DNA of 64,000 bases from Methanofastidiosum sp. (GTDB lineage Archaea > Methanobacteriota_B > Thermococci > Methanofastidiosales > Methanofastidiosaceae): positions 42,838 to 106,837 of the forward strand of contig DAOSDU010000005.1 of NCBI GenBank assembly GCA_035362715.1, in the 5' to 3' direction. The position numbers and the translations under genes are program-made. A model generated the notes under the pieces. That model ran no database searches. It saw only the letters and a list, made by a program, of their open reading frames with translations, and was not told the origin of the DNA. Below, piece after piece: positions 53,275-62,275 of the stretch; within the stretch, counting starts at the first letter, position 1; each line of letters opens with the position of its first letter.

Positions 53275-54444
53275 ATGAACTTAGAAGAAGCAAAAAAATT
53301 GGAAAGTAATTATGTGTTTAATACATATGGAAGATTTCCATTGGTAGTGGAAAAGGGAGAAGGGTGCTATATATATTCAACAGACGGTAAAAAATATCTT
53401 GACTTTTTAGCAGGTATTGCCGTTAATTGTCTTGGACACGCACACCCACAAATTGTAAAAAGTATATCCGAACAGGTGAGAAAAGTAATTCATGTGAGTA
53501 ACTTTTACCATATTCCTTCCCAGTACCTATTGGGGAAAAAACTGTGTGAAACGTCTGGCCTTGACAGGGCATTCTTTTGTAATAGTGGAGCTGAAGCTAA
53601 TGAAGGAGCAATAAAACTTACAAGACGTTTTCAATCCCAGAAAGGAAAAGATGAGATAATTTATTTTTCACATTCATTTCATGGGAGGACAATTGCAACA
53701 CTAATGACCACTGACAAGGACAAATATCGGGCAGGATTTGGACCGTTCCCCTCTGGATTTGTTAAAGCAGAATTTAATGATGTAAATGATATTGCTGAGA
53801 AAGTTAATAGTAAAACTGCTGCTTTCTTAGTTGAGCCTGTTCAAGGGGAAGGTGGAATTAATATCGCTTCAAAAGAATTCATGAAAACACTTTCTGACCT
53901 TAGAGAGGATAAAGGAATATTGATTGTTTTTGATGAAGTACAGTGTGGTATAGGCAGAACTGGAAAATGGTTTGCATTCCAGCACTATGATATTGAGCCT
54001 GATATAATGACTTTAGCCAAAGCCCTTGGCGGAGGAGTGCCAATAGGGGCGATTGTTGCAAAAAAAGAAGTATCTGATGTTTTAAAACCAGGAGATCATG
54101 GGACTACTTTTGGGGGAAATCCTCTAGCTACCTCTGTTGGAGTAACGGTAATGAACACTATCGAATCAGAAAAATTAATTGAAAATTCTAAAAAGATGGG
54201 GGATTACTTACTTAATAAACTAGAATTTATGTTGGATATGCCCCACGTTAAGGATCTTAGAGGTATGGGCCTTATGGTTGGAATAGAATTTGATGATTTA
54301 TGCAGTGATTTTGTAAAAAGATGTTTTGACAATAATCTACTAATAAATTGCACACGAGACAAAGTAATTAGACTTGTTCCGCCATTAATAGTATCAAAAA
54401 AGGAGATTGATGAAGCCATAGAAATAATGAAAAAATCATTATAA
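53275..54444 (+). CDS. argD: Acetylornithine aminotransferase
   Basis: This 389-residue class III PLP aminotransferase converts N-acetylglutamate semialdehyde to N-acetylornithine. CNSGAEANEGAIKL binds the PLP phosphate, IVFDEVQCGIGRTG has the PLP-stacking Asp, and Lys249 (TLAKALGGGVPIGA) forms the Schiff base. AGGTG precedes the ATG by five bases. The overlap-free nine-base gap after argJ supports one operon. Its 3' end abuts the convergent NAC gene. Confidence 0.95.
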   Translation: MNLEEAKKLESNYVFNTYGRFPLVVEKGEGCYIYSTDGKKYLDFLAGIAVNCLGHAHPQIVKSISEQVRKVIHVSNFYHIPSQYLLGKKLCETSGLDRAFFCNSGAEANEGAIKLTRRFQSQKGKDEIIYFSHSFHGRTIATLMTTDKDKYRAGFGPFPSGFVKAEFNDVNDIAEKVNSKTAAFLVEPVQGEGGINIASKEFMKTLSDLREDKGILIVFDEVQCGIGRTGKWFAFQHYDIEPDIMTLAKALGGGVPIGAIVAKKEVSDVLKPGDHGTTFGGNPLATSVGVTVMNTIESEKLIENSKKMGDYLLNKLEFMLDMPHVKDLRGMGLMVGIEFDDLCSDFVKRCFDNNLLINCTRDKVIRLVPPLIVSKKEIDEAIEIMKKSL

Positions 54445-54783
54445 TTATTTCTGAAGCTCCATGATAGTAGCGGCAATATCTCCTTTATTTTTTAATAAAA
54501 GATTTTTTGCTTTTTCTTTATCTACACCTGTTTGGGCAACTACTAGATCTATATCATCGTCATTTATTGCAATCTCTACTTCTTTTAGCTCTTCTCTGTA
54601 GTTACCAGCAAGTTGATAAGTTTTTTGACCCATCATTGTAGTTTCTGTTAATTGAGGATTTTCAAAGACCATTTTCTTATCTTTTGTAAAAATAATAACT
54701 TTCTCCGCAGGGATATCTTTTGTAGATACTCCCATCTGTTTCATCATCTTCTGCATTTTTCTTTGATCCATCTTTGGATACAT
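54445..54783 (-). CDS. nac: Nascent polypeptide-associated complex protein (archaeal NAC)
   Basis: The 112-residue protein has the archaeal NAC start MDQRKMQKMMKQMGV, the beta-sandwich NAC domain (KVIIFTKDKKMVFENPQL, MGQKTYQLAG) and a C-terminal UBA domain (DIDLVVAQTGVDKEKAKNLLLKNKGDIAATIMELQK). It forms homodimers that shield nascent chains at the ribosome exit tunnel. AGGTGAT lies three bases before the ATG. Confidence 0.96.
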   Translation of the reverse strand: MYPKMDQRKMQKMMKQMGVSTKDIPAEKVIIFTKDKKMVFENPQLTETTMMGQKTYQLAGNYREELKEVEIAINDDDIDLVVAQTGVDKEKAKNLLLKNKGDIAATIMELQK

Positions 54784-54832
54784 TATATCACCTAAAAAAT
54801 TAAAATAAAAGAAAAAATATAAAGTTAACTAT

Positions 54833-56485
54833 TTATTTTCTCTTTCTTTTGGATATTAAATAGTAAGCAACTGTGGATCCCCCAAGTAATCCTGGTAGTT
54901 CAAATCCAGGAACGCCTTTGATTGGAGATTGGGACTGCGCCTCTTTTACAGTTACATACATTACATCCTGCCCAGTGCCTCCTTTGTCGTCTGTGACTGT
55001 CAGTGTTGCTTTAAATACTCCTGTTGTTGCATATTGGTGAAGGGGTTCTGCGTCATTTGAAGAAGTACCATCTCCAAAGTCCCATTTGTACGCCACTATG
55101 TTTCCGTCATCATCAGTAGATTTTGTTCCGTCAAAATGAACTGCATCGCCAACTTTTGTTTCAAAGTCGCTTCCGGCGTTTGCAGTTGGAAATTTATTTG
55201 TAGTTTGAGTAGTGGTGGTAGTTTCTTGAGGAGTTGTTGATACTTCAGTATTCTTATCTGGTTGTTCTCCAGCTTTAGCGAAATTAACGGTATTAAAGAA
55301 ACAAACGTTATTGCTATTTTTCATATCTGGATTACCGCCCATATATTTTCCATTTCCCCCAAGAAGCCATTTCCCGTCGTCTGCTACATGAATCGCCCAG
55401 AAATATACCTCTTTATTTGAACTGTTCCAAAGTTTCTTTCCGTTCCAATCAAAGAGGTAGTATCCATCCTTATCTGCGCCTGCTGCAATGTATTGCCCTT
55501 GTGAAGAGATATCTATATTGTTTACAGGCCCATTTGTCTTGTATGTCCATAATTTAGTCCCTTCTCTATTAAAATAAAAGATTGAACCGTCAGCACTACC
55601 TGCAACAATGTAAGTTCCTAATCCTGTTATAGATATGGTATTGATGGCAGATTTATTTTTATAGCTCCATTTAAGAATGCCTCCGGCATCAAGTAAATAA
55701 ATATTACCGGTATTTGTTCCAACACTAACATATGGCCCAGTTCTACTTATAGCTATTGTTTCGGGTGTTCCGCTAACAGAATAAGTCCATATTAGATCTC
55801 CATTTGTTTTGAACAAATAAACGGATTTCTGAGATCCTACTGCGATATAGTTTTCAACTATTGAAATATAGTTTACTGAACTGTCTGTTTGATATTCCCA
55901 GAATAATTTACCTTGTTTATCCAATACAAATACTTTATCGGCGGCTCCCACAGGGATATATGAAGCAGTTTCATTGATTGCAAGAATTCTTGTTTCTAAT
56001 TTAGTAGTATATTTCCATAAAGGATTACAAGAATAACTTGCGCTCTGGGTTGTATGATAATCCTCTACCCACCTATATCTTGAATCTGGATCTCCCGGCA
56101 AATATGGCTCCCAATGCCCCCCCACAATTTCTCTAGAACTACTCTTTGTAATGTCCACTGCTTTAGAGTTATCATATAATTCTACACCATCGTTCATTCC
56201 TACAACAGTATATCTCCCATCAGAAGTAAGAAGTATGGCCAAGGCACGTTTTTTACATCCCCATATAACTCCATCTTTATCACAAATGAATATTTCTGGA
56301 TCTTCACCTACTGCTGCAGCTGCTGTATAGTATCCATTTGCAACTAAAGATAGACTTCTTACAGTGTCAGGCACTTGATAACAAAAAGTGCTTTCTGTCT
56401 CATCTGCTAGACAAACAGTCAAAACAGACAAAGTCAATATTAATGCTATTGAAATTCCTATTGATTGAGTTAACACTTTTTTCAT
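54833..56485 (-). CDS. Secreted beta-propeller/PKD surface protein with PGF-type C-terminal sorting signal
   Basis: About 550 residues. A signal peptide (ending VCLADE) leads to WD40/PQQ-like repeats (about 40-380; recurring YLFKTNGDLIWTYS and YLLDAGGILKWSYK units), a Thr-rich linker (TTPQETTTTTQTT), a PKD domain (about 435-525; FDGTKSTDDDGNIVAYKWDFGDG) and an end reading GVPGFELPGLLGG, a hydrophobic helix and SKRKRK. This end resembles the PGF-CTERM signal for archaeosortase. GGTG precedes the ATG at 56485; the longer frame from 56512 lacks one. Confidence 0.87.
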   Translation of the reverse strand: MKKVLTQSIGISIALILTLSVLTVCLADETESTFCYQVPDTVRSLSLVANGYYTAAAAVGEDPEIFICDKDGVIWGCKKRALAILLTSDGRYTVVGMNDGVELYDNSKAVDITKSSSREIVGGHWEPYLPGDPDSRYRWVEDYHTTQSASYSCNPLWKYTTKLETRILAINETASYIPVGAADKVFVLDKQGKLFWEYQTDSSVNYISIVENYIAVGSQKSVYLFKTNGDLIWTYSVSGTPETIAISRTGPYVSVGTNTGNIYLLDAGGILKWSYKNKSAINTISITGLGTYIVAGSADGSIFYFNREGTKLWTYKTNGPVNNIDISSQGQYIAAGADKDGYYLFDWNGKKLWNSSNKEVYFWAIHVADDGKWLLGGNGKYMGGNPDMKNSNNVCFFNTVNFAKAGEQPDKNTEVSTTPQETTTTTQTTNKFPTANAGSDFETKVGDAVHFDGTKSTDDDGNIVAYKWDFGDGTSSNDAEPLHQYATTGVFKATLTVTDDKGGTGQDVMYVTVKEAQSQSPIKGVPGFELPGLLGGSTVAYYLISKRKRK

Positions 56486-56583
56486 TAAAACACCAATTAT
56501 ATTTAGAAACACTAGTATAAGAATTTATCTATTAACAATTCAAATTTGAAAATTGTTAAAATATATACCAAGTTAATAGAAAA

Positions 56584-57981
56584 TTAAGAAATAGACTTCT
56601 TTTTGAATAATCCTTTAACATATAGCCTTGCCCAAATGAAGGCAATTGATGTTCCCAAAATATTTCCGGTAACAATCCCCCACCAAGCGCCGTTAATTCC
56701 CATATCCATAAGTATAGCAAATAAATAAGCAAAAGGGACCAAGAATATTATTGTCCTAAAAAGAGTAACTATAAGAGAATTGACCCCTTTGCCTGTTCCC
56801 TGAAACAAAGCTGAAGAAAACATTCCAAAAGCCACAAATGGATAAAAAATTGCAGTTATTCTTAAGAAGCTGATAAGATTTTCAAGAATTCTAAATCCTC
56901 CTTCAGATTGTGTGAATACCCAAGCAATTTGTGGTGCCAAGATAAAAACTATTGCCGCAACAAATGTTTCTATTAAAAATCCTATTTTTACAGAATAGAT
57001 ATAAGCAATATCTAATTTTTTTATTTCGTTTGCACCGTATGCTGCACCTGTAACAGCAGTGACTGCTGTGGACATCCCAATTAAGGGTAGTGATCCAAAC
57101 ATTACTATTCTCCATCCAGTTGTATATATTGCAATTCCATCTGTTCCCGCAACAGCTACCACAATTAAGTTCAATCCTAAAAAAGAAAATGACATAAGTA
57201 ACTGAGATAATGTGAAAGGAACGCCCACTCTTAATATATCTAACAAAATAAATTTATGGAATCTAAAATTAGAAAGATTGATTGAAACATAACTATCCCT
57301 CTTGATGAAAAGCCAATAAAATAGGATTATAGAGGATATTGCCATTGAGATAATTGATGCCCAAGCTGCGCCTGCAACCCCCATCTTCAGAGGATATATG
57401 AATATTGGATCAAGTATTATATTCAATACAGATCCAAACGCCATTGCGTACATAGACCTCTTTGCGTCGCCTTCCCCCCTAAGGATCGAATTTGCAACAT
57501 TTGCGAAGAAGATAAGTAATGTCCCAGCGAACATAATCTGAGCATAAATAGTGGCGTCGTCAATTACATTTCCAGCGCCCATTATATCAAAGAGATTTCT
57601 TGAAAATACAACAAAAGGGATTGTAATAATAATTCCCAATATTACCATTAATACAATAGTATGCGCGGCAACATTATCGGCTTCTTCTTTCTTATTGGAT
57701 CCAATAAATCGGGATATTGCAGCACTTCCCCCCATCCCTATACCAGAACCAACTGACATAATCATGAAAAAGAAGGGAAAGAAAAATCCAACTGCAGATA
57801 GCGCATCAGGCCCCAAAAAGGAAACCCACAACGCATCAGCGAAATTGTATAAAGTTTGAACAAACATGGCTATAATCATCGGCATAGCTAACTTTATTAT
57901 TGCTCTTTTAGGATCACCAAGAAGTGTCTTAATGCCCTCTGTATGTTTTTTTTGTTGATTCTGAATAATATTTTCCGACAT
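56584..57981 (-). CDS. MATE family multidrug exporter
   Basis: The 465-residue protein has twelve helices in two six-helix halves. FVQTLYNFADALWVSFLGPDALSAVGFFFP and GIGMGGSAAISRFIGSNKKEEAD are typical of the first half and AVTGAAYGANEIKK of the second. It exports organic cations or drugs in exchange for Na+ or H+. Loosely follows the propeller gene on the same strand. No regulator gene next to it. Confidence 0.93.
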   Translation of the reverse strand: MSENIIQNQQKKHTEGIKTLLGDPKRAIIKLAMPMIIAMFVQTLYNFADALWVSFLGPDALSAVGFFFPFFFMIMSVGSGIGMGGSAAISRFIGSNKKEEADNVAAHTIVLMVILGIIITIPFVVFSRNLFDIMGAGNVIDDATIYAQIMFAGTLLIFFANVANSILRGEGDAKRSMYAMAFGSVLNIILDPIFIYPLKMGVAGAAWASIISMAISSIILFYWLFIKRDSYVSINLSNFRFHKFILLDILRVGVPFTLSQLLMSFSFLGLNLIVVAVAGTDGIAIYTTGWRIVMFGSLPLIGMSTAVTAVTGAAYGANEIKKLDIAYIYSVKIGFLIETFVAAIVFILAPQIAWVFTQSEGGFRILENLISFLRITAIFYPFVAFGMFSSALFQGTGKGVNSLIVTLFRTIIFLVPFAYLFAILMDMGINGAWWGIVTGNILGTSIAFIWARLYVKGLFKKKSIS

Positions 57982-58127
57982 AAGAAAGCCTATACAAATT
58001 AATAGACTTCCAAATCTAAATCCTAATTATAAATCTATCTATTTTTTGCAAAAATTATATTAAATAATATCCCATATAATACATATTTAAGAAAAGATTT
58101 TTAATAGTTTTATTCCTAATAGTAATT

Positions 58128-58613
58128 ATGATTAAGAATGAGATTGTAAAACTCCCAAAAATGGAGAAAACAGAATATGACAAACTTATTTCAAAACAAT
58201 ACCTCTGTAGAGTTGCCTTTAGAGGAGACAAATATCCATATATTGCACCACTTTTATATATTTTTGATGGGAGTCATATGTACTTTTTATCAACAAATTA
58301 TGGTAAAAAAATATCATTTTTTAGAGAGTATCCTTACGTCCTTGTAGAAATAGAGGAATATGAAAAGGATTTCTCGGATTTTAGTTTCATGGTTCTTTCA
58401 GGGAAACTTGTTCAGATTGATGATGAAAAAAATGATGAAGAAATCAGAAAAGGCTTTGTTAAAATGATAAAAGAAAGAAATCTATCAAAAGATATAATGA
58501 TAGCTCTCGGTCATTCTCCTAAAGAACCTTTAGAGTCTCTTGTTAACGAAAAAAGGAGCATAGTCTGGAAACTAACTGATGTTGAAGAAATAAAAGCATT
58601 TAAGAAAAGCTAG
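58128..58613 (+). CDS. Pyridoxamine 5'-phosphate oxidase-like flavin-binding protein
   Basis: A split-barrel protein of 161 residues: CRVAFRGDKYPYIAPLLYIFDGSHMYFLS is the FMN-site start, FREYPYVLVEIEEYEKD follows, and a late PLESLVNEKRSIVWKLTDVEEI ends the domain. Members bind FMN or F420 and often serve in antioxidant or haem-related reactions; substrate unknown. It is convergent with the DUF523/DUF1722 gene two bases away. Confidence 0.87.
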   Translation: MIKNEIVKLPKMEKTEYDKLISKQYLCRVAFRGDKYPYIAPLLYIFDGSHMYFLSTNYGKKISFFREYPYVLVEIEEYEKDFSDFSFMVLSGKLVQIDDEKNDEEIRKGFVKMIKERNLSKDIMIALGHSPKEPLESLVNEKRSIVWKLTDVEEIKAFKKS

Positions 58614-58614
58614 T

Positions 58615-59595
58615 CTATCCCCAATAGTCCCTTACTTCGCATGAGTTAATATCTTCAACAGATAACAATTCATCAGGATATGGCTCAAAGAAACTCTGAT
58701 TTTCTAGATATTTTTCATCAAACCTCAAAACCCAGGATTTAAGAATAGTAGTTGGTACGCTTAGAGACACATTTCCATTTCTATACTTATCTATAGTTTC
58801 AAAAAAGAATTCCTTTTCCTTTTTATTTAGATTTTTAGATATATATCCAAATCCATGCAACAGTATATTTATATTAGGAGAGCATTTTGGAGGCTTATCA
58901 AAAAGAGCGTAAAGATGAGATTCATAATTTTGAAATATTTTCTCCAGAGGATATTTATCCATATTTGCAACAATTCTTCCCAGTTCTCTTGTTTCTTTTT
59001 GACTGTATGCACCAAACAACAATTTATTGTATGACTGATATTCAACTAAATCTTTCTTTGACATTGCTTTTTTGATTTCTCTAAACCTCCTTAATGAATA
59101 TATCTTTGTTAAAAAATGCTGTTTTATCCTAGAATTGAGTAATCTACCCTCGTCTTCTATCGCAAGATTGGGATATTTTTCTAAGACAGCTTTGCCGAAA
59201 AATCCTGAGCCTTTGGACTCTTTTGGTGGAGTTCCACTTCCTGCATTAATCTTAACATCTTTAATCCCACAAGAAGGCGATTTTGATTTTAAAATAAATC
59301 CATCAATATCCGTTAATTTGTCTAAAAAAGAATTAGAAAATTCAACCATATTTTTTGTAACGTCTGCATCAGTCTTTGGTTGTATCAGCTTTAAATCTCC
59401 TTCAAATGAAACAACTCTGATTGGGTCTCTTGGCACACCAAGCCCTATTTCAAATTCAGGACATATTGGGATAAATTCCGCAAAAGATTTTAATTTTTCT
59501 ACAAAATCACTTGATATTATCTGCCCGTTGTACCTACATGCGTCAAACTCTATACATTTGCTGATAACAATTCTTGGTTTTAAAAAATCTTTCAA
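58615..59595 (-). CDS. DUF523-DUF1722 fusion protein (YbgA-like)
   Basis: The 326-residue protein joins an N-terminal DUF523 domain (CIEFDACRYNGQII, PICPEFEIGLGVPRDPIRV, LKSKSPSCGIKDVKI) and a C-terminal DUF1722 domain (from about residue 170: RFREIKKAMSKKDLVEYQSYNK). This is the usual YbgA-type order. Conserved Cys in DUF523 suggest a metal or thiol site; the function is not established. TTG start, with GGTG inside the end of the upstream gene, implies translational coupling. It belongs to a three-gene row with photolyase. Confidence 0.92.
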   Translation of the reverse strand: MKDFLKPRIVISKCIEFDACRYNGQIISSDFVEKLKSFAEFIPICPEFEIGLGVPRDPIRVVSFEGDLKLIQPKTDADVTKNMVEFSNSFLDKLTDIDGFILKSKSPSCGIKDVKINAGSGTPPKESKGSGFFGKAVLEKYPNLAIEDEGRLLNSRIKQHFLTKIYSLRRFREIKKAMSKKDLVEYQSYNKLLFGAYSQKETRELGRIVANMDKYPLEKIFQNYESHLYALFDKPPKCSPNINILLHGFGYISKNLNKKEKEFFFETIDKYRNGNVSLSVPTTILKSWVLRFDEKYLENQSFFEPYPDELLSVEDINSCEVRDYWG

Positions 59596-59597
59596 AT

Positions 59598-60101
59598 TTA
59601 TTCACCCAATCTTTCTACAATTTGAATCAGTTCTATTATATCTTTTTCAGATGGAAATCCCATTCCTCTGAATCTTATTAAACCTTCTCTATCTAAAAGA
59701 AAAACATGACCATTATTTAGATTATCAATTAAAAGATAGGAAGTATAGTCTCTATAGTTGCCATAATGTGTCAAGACGTTCTTATGTTTTTCATTAGGAA
59801 TCCCTGCCCTCATTCCCCCATCTATCGAACCACGGAATACCCTCCAGATGCCACCTAACATCGGTATTTCATAATAGGCATACTTTTCTTTGTTAGAAAA
59901 TCTATTCTCAAACGGAATAGCCCAAGAATCAATCATTTCTTGAGCCTGACGAACAAATGCAATTGCAATTAGAGTGACTTTTCCTATTGCCATATCTGGA
60001 AGCCTGACTTCAGTTTTAGCAAGAGAATAAGCAGTTATTTTTGGAATATTTTTCCAATTAATTCTTGATTTTCCATAGCTAAATATTGGTACTATGGTCA
60101 T
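59598..60101 (-). CDS. ATP10-like thioredoxin-fold protein
   Basis: This 167-residue protein resembles the mitochondrial ATPase-assembly factor ATP10 and allied thioredoxin-fold proteins. KYAYYEIPMLGGIWRVFRGSID, MRAGIPNEKHKNVLTHYGNY and HVFLLDREGLIRFRGMGFPS are the recognisable run. No CxxC redox pair is present, so it is probably not a disulphide exchanger. It overlaps the photolyase gene by 23 bases and leads into the DUF523 gene two bases later, suggesting these three are expressed together. Confidence 0.78.
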   Translation of the reverse strand: MTIVPIFSYGKSRINWKNIPKITAYSLAKTEVRLPDMAIGKVTLIAIAFVRQAQEMIDSWAIPFENRFSNKEKYAYYEIPMLGGIWRVFRGSIDGGMRAGIPNEKHKNVLTHYGNYRDYTSYLLIDNLNNGHVFLLDREGLIRFRGMGFPSEKDIIELIQIVERLGE

Positions 60102-61437
60102 TTATCTTTTTCGCATAGGCATTCGGGTCGAATTTTCTCTTCAATCCTTTATCGTTCATATATCGGATATTCCCAAAGATTTTTCTCTCAGCCCATGGCC
60201 TATCATGCTTTCCAAAGCACCAAGCAACTCCAGTATACCCATTTGCATCACGCCCATCTAACTCATATTTATCATTCAAATGAATTAAGATTTTATATGC
60301 ATCTATAGGGGATTTAGACCATTCGATAACCTTCTTCCCCCAATACATTCTCATATATCCATGCATTTTACCGGTGTATACCATTTCTTTTTGGGCAGCG
60401 TTCCAGTATGGATCATGGGTGTTTGCATTTTCCAATTCTTTAAGAGAATAGATATAATCACGAGGGTCTTTTTCGTGAAATTCTAATGTTCGTCTACACC
60501 AATCAGGCAATCCTTTATATGAATCATAGTTAGGATTATAATATACATAGTTCATAGCAAGTTCTCGTCTTACAATTAATTCTTCCAAATAGGATTCCTT
60601 TCCAGGGCTTTCAGCCTGTATAATTTTCAATGTAATGTAGAGAGGAGATATTTGGCCAAAATGTAGGTATGGGCTCATATTTGATAAATAATCAAGATTT
60701 GGATTATTTCTTAAATCGTCATATCTATCAATTTTATTTTTTATGAAGGAATCAAGATGGCTTTTGGCTTCTGATGTCCCGCCAAATAAATTAGGTACAA
60801 CTTTTACGCTTCTGTCTATCTTTAGATATTTAATTAATTCCTCGGGGTCGTCTATATCTAAAGAGTCAAAGTCCATTGATAAAGAACTTTTAATTGATTT
60901 AATCGAATCTACAGGAACAATATATCGGTCTAGCAATTTTTTTATTTTTGGCCTGATAGTAGCAGCAGCATATTCTTCTTTTGTTGAAACTTCTTCTACG
61001 GGGACATCTGTGTTAGTTTCAATCTCAATTAAGGGGCAATCAATATTATTTGCAACATAATTTCTCCAATGACGTTCAATTCTTTGATATCCCATGTCTA
61101 CAATCACAAGTGATGCATCATTTGATATCTCTGTTGCTCCGATTTCTGGAGAAATATTCTGAATAACAAATTTAATTCCTATATCTTTCAAAGATTCTCC
61201 AACTTCATATAATCCTTCAAGCATAAAAGAAAAGTTTCTGAGATTTGCATTTGGAAATTTTTCTGTTAATCCAAAAAATACGACAATTGGCTTCTTAAGA
61301 GAATTAGCTTTTATAATCGAATATTCTAGGGCATGATTGTACTCTGTTCTTTGAGATGCTTGCATCCAGTATAAAACGTAATCTCCGTTTTTTTCTTTTT
61401 TGTTATTTAAAAATTTTATTCGCTCATTTTGGATCAA
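60079..61437 (-). CDS. phr: Class II CPD photolyase
   Basis: The 452-residue enzyme uses light and FAD to split cyclobutane pyrimidine dimers. Class II features are LYWMQASQRTEYNHALEYSI at the start, LVIVDMGYQRIERHWRNYVA, and WNAAQKEMVYTGKMHGYMRMYWGKKVIEW, then GRDANGYTGVAWCFGKHDRPW near the FAD pocket. It starts with TTG five bases after AGGTG. A light-dependent enzyme means at least occasional surface or lit habitats, or inheritance from such an ancestor. Confidence 0.95.
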   Translation of the reverse strand: MIQNERIKFLNNKKEKNGDYVLYWMQASQRTEYNHALEYSIIKANSLKKPIVVFFGLTEKFPNANLRNFSFMLEGLYEVGESLKDIGIKFVIQNISPEIGATEISNDASLVIVDMGYQRIERHWRNYVANNIDCPLIEIETNTDVPVEEVSTKEEYAAATIRPKIKKLLDRYIVPVDSIKSIKSSLSMDFDSLDIDDPEELIKYLKIDRSVKVVPNLFGGTSEAKSHLDSFIKNKIDRYDDLRNNPNLDYLSNMSPYLHFGQISPLYITLKIIQAESPGKESYLEELIVRRELAMNYVYYNPNYDSYKGLPDWCRRTLEFHEKDPRDYIYSLKELENANTHDPYWNAAQKEMVYTGKMHGYMRMYWGKKVIEWSKSPIDAYKILIHLNDKYELDGRDANGYTGVAWCFGKHDRPWAERKIFGNIRYMNDKGLKRKFDPNAYAKKINDHSTNI

Positions 61438-61505
61438 TTCTGCACCTTAAAATAAATTGATTTTCAAGTATAGATGATTTTCGGTTAAAAAATAAAATAT
61501 AAAAA

Positions 61506-62189
61506 TTAATTCTTTTTATCTATTTCCATCATGACTCCAGCGTATAAAGAGAATCCTATCATGCCAGTTATGAAAGATGCTATTGCAGTTCCAACGAAGG
61601 GTACATTTGATAATATCCCAACTAAACCTAAATTTAATACCAAGACTAAGAGCCATGCAATTATATAGTCTCCAGTAAATATATATTTGGATATTTCTTT
61701 GAAGTTGAAAGCTTCGGAGAATTTATCTGTTTTAATGTATTTTAGAACAGCAACAGGTGCCACATATGTAGCTATCAATATGAGGATAACTACAATTATT
61801 ATCAACGGCAATGCCGCCAATAAATATGGCATGAACATTGGAATGAACTCTTCGGGATTCATCATTTCAACTCTTTGGGCTCCCATGGATATAAGTTGGC
61901 CGAACAAAGGTCCAAACGCTACAAAGAAAGCAATGGCGGCAACAATCAAAGCCGGGATACCATAGACCAATGAAACTATAAAGGCCATAAGCCCTTTAAC
62001 AAAGAATCCACCCAGATCTTCCCATTCTTCCATCTTGTCAGTCTGCTCTCCTCTCTTTATATCTGAACTTTCAAGTATGTATCCATACGAGATTAAGTTC
62101 ACAATTGGGATTATATTGATAACTATCCCAATAAGGAGTTTTCTGAAGTCAGAAAATGGTTTTTTGAATGATAAATTATAGTCTACCAT
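61506..62189 (-). CDS. DUF4013 membrane protein
   Basis: About 227 residues with five or six helices. The opening MVDYNLSFKKPFSDFRKLLIGIVINIIPIVNLISYGYILE and the block EWEDLGGFFVKGLMAFIVSLVYGIPALIV are typical of DUF4013 proteins, common in archaea and of unknown role. I start at 62189 rather than 62213 because TATA-like CATATAAATG-type sequence (62214-62221) lies 25 bases before this Met, which fits a leaderless message. Divergent from the winged-helix regulator. Confidence 0.88.
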   Translation of the reverse strand: MVDYNLSFKKPFSDFRKLLIGIVINIIPIVNLISYGYILESSDIKRGEQTDKMEEWEDLGGFFVKGLMAFIVSLVYGIPALIVAAIAFFVAFGPLFGQLISMGAQRVEMMNPEEFIPMFMPYLLAALPLIIIVVILILIATYVAPVAVLKYIKTDKFSEAFNFKEISKYIFTGDYIIAWLLVLVLNLGLVGILSNVPFVGTAIASFITGMIGFSLYAGVMMEIDKKN

Positions 62190-62213
62190 CAGACGAAAGA
62201 TAAAAAAATTCAT

Positions 62214-62221
62214 TTATATGT
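62214..62221 (-). promoter_or_regulatory. TATA box of the DUF4013 gene
   Basis: On the minus strand, CATATAAA lies about 25 bases before the Met at 62189 and less than 5 bases from the alternative Met at 62213. This spacing decides for the shorter protein and predicts a leaderless transcript. Confidence 0.5.
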
Positions 62222-62275
62222 TTTTTGAATCATTTTCATAGTAAGTTTAATAAGATTCAATTAAAAGTTGGTAAT

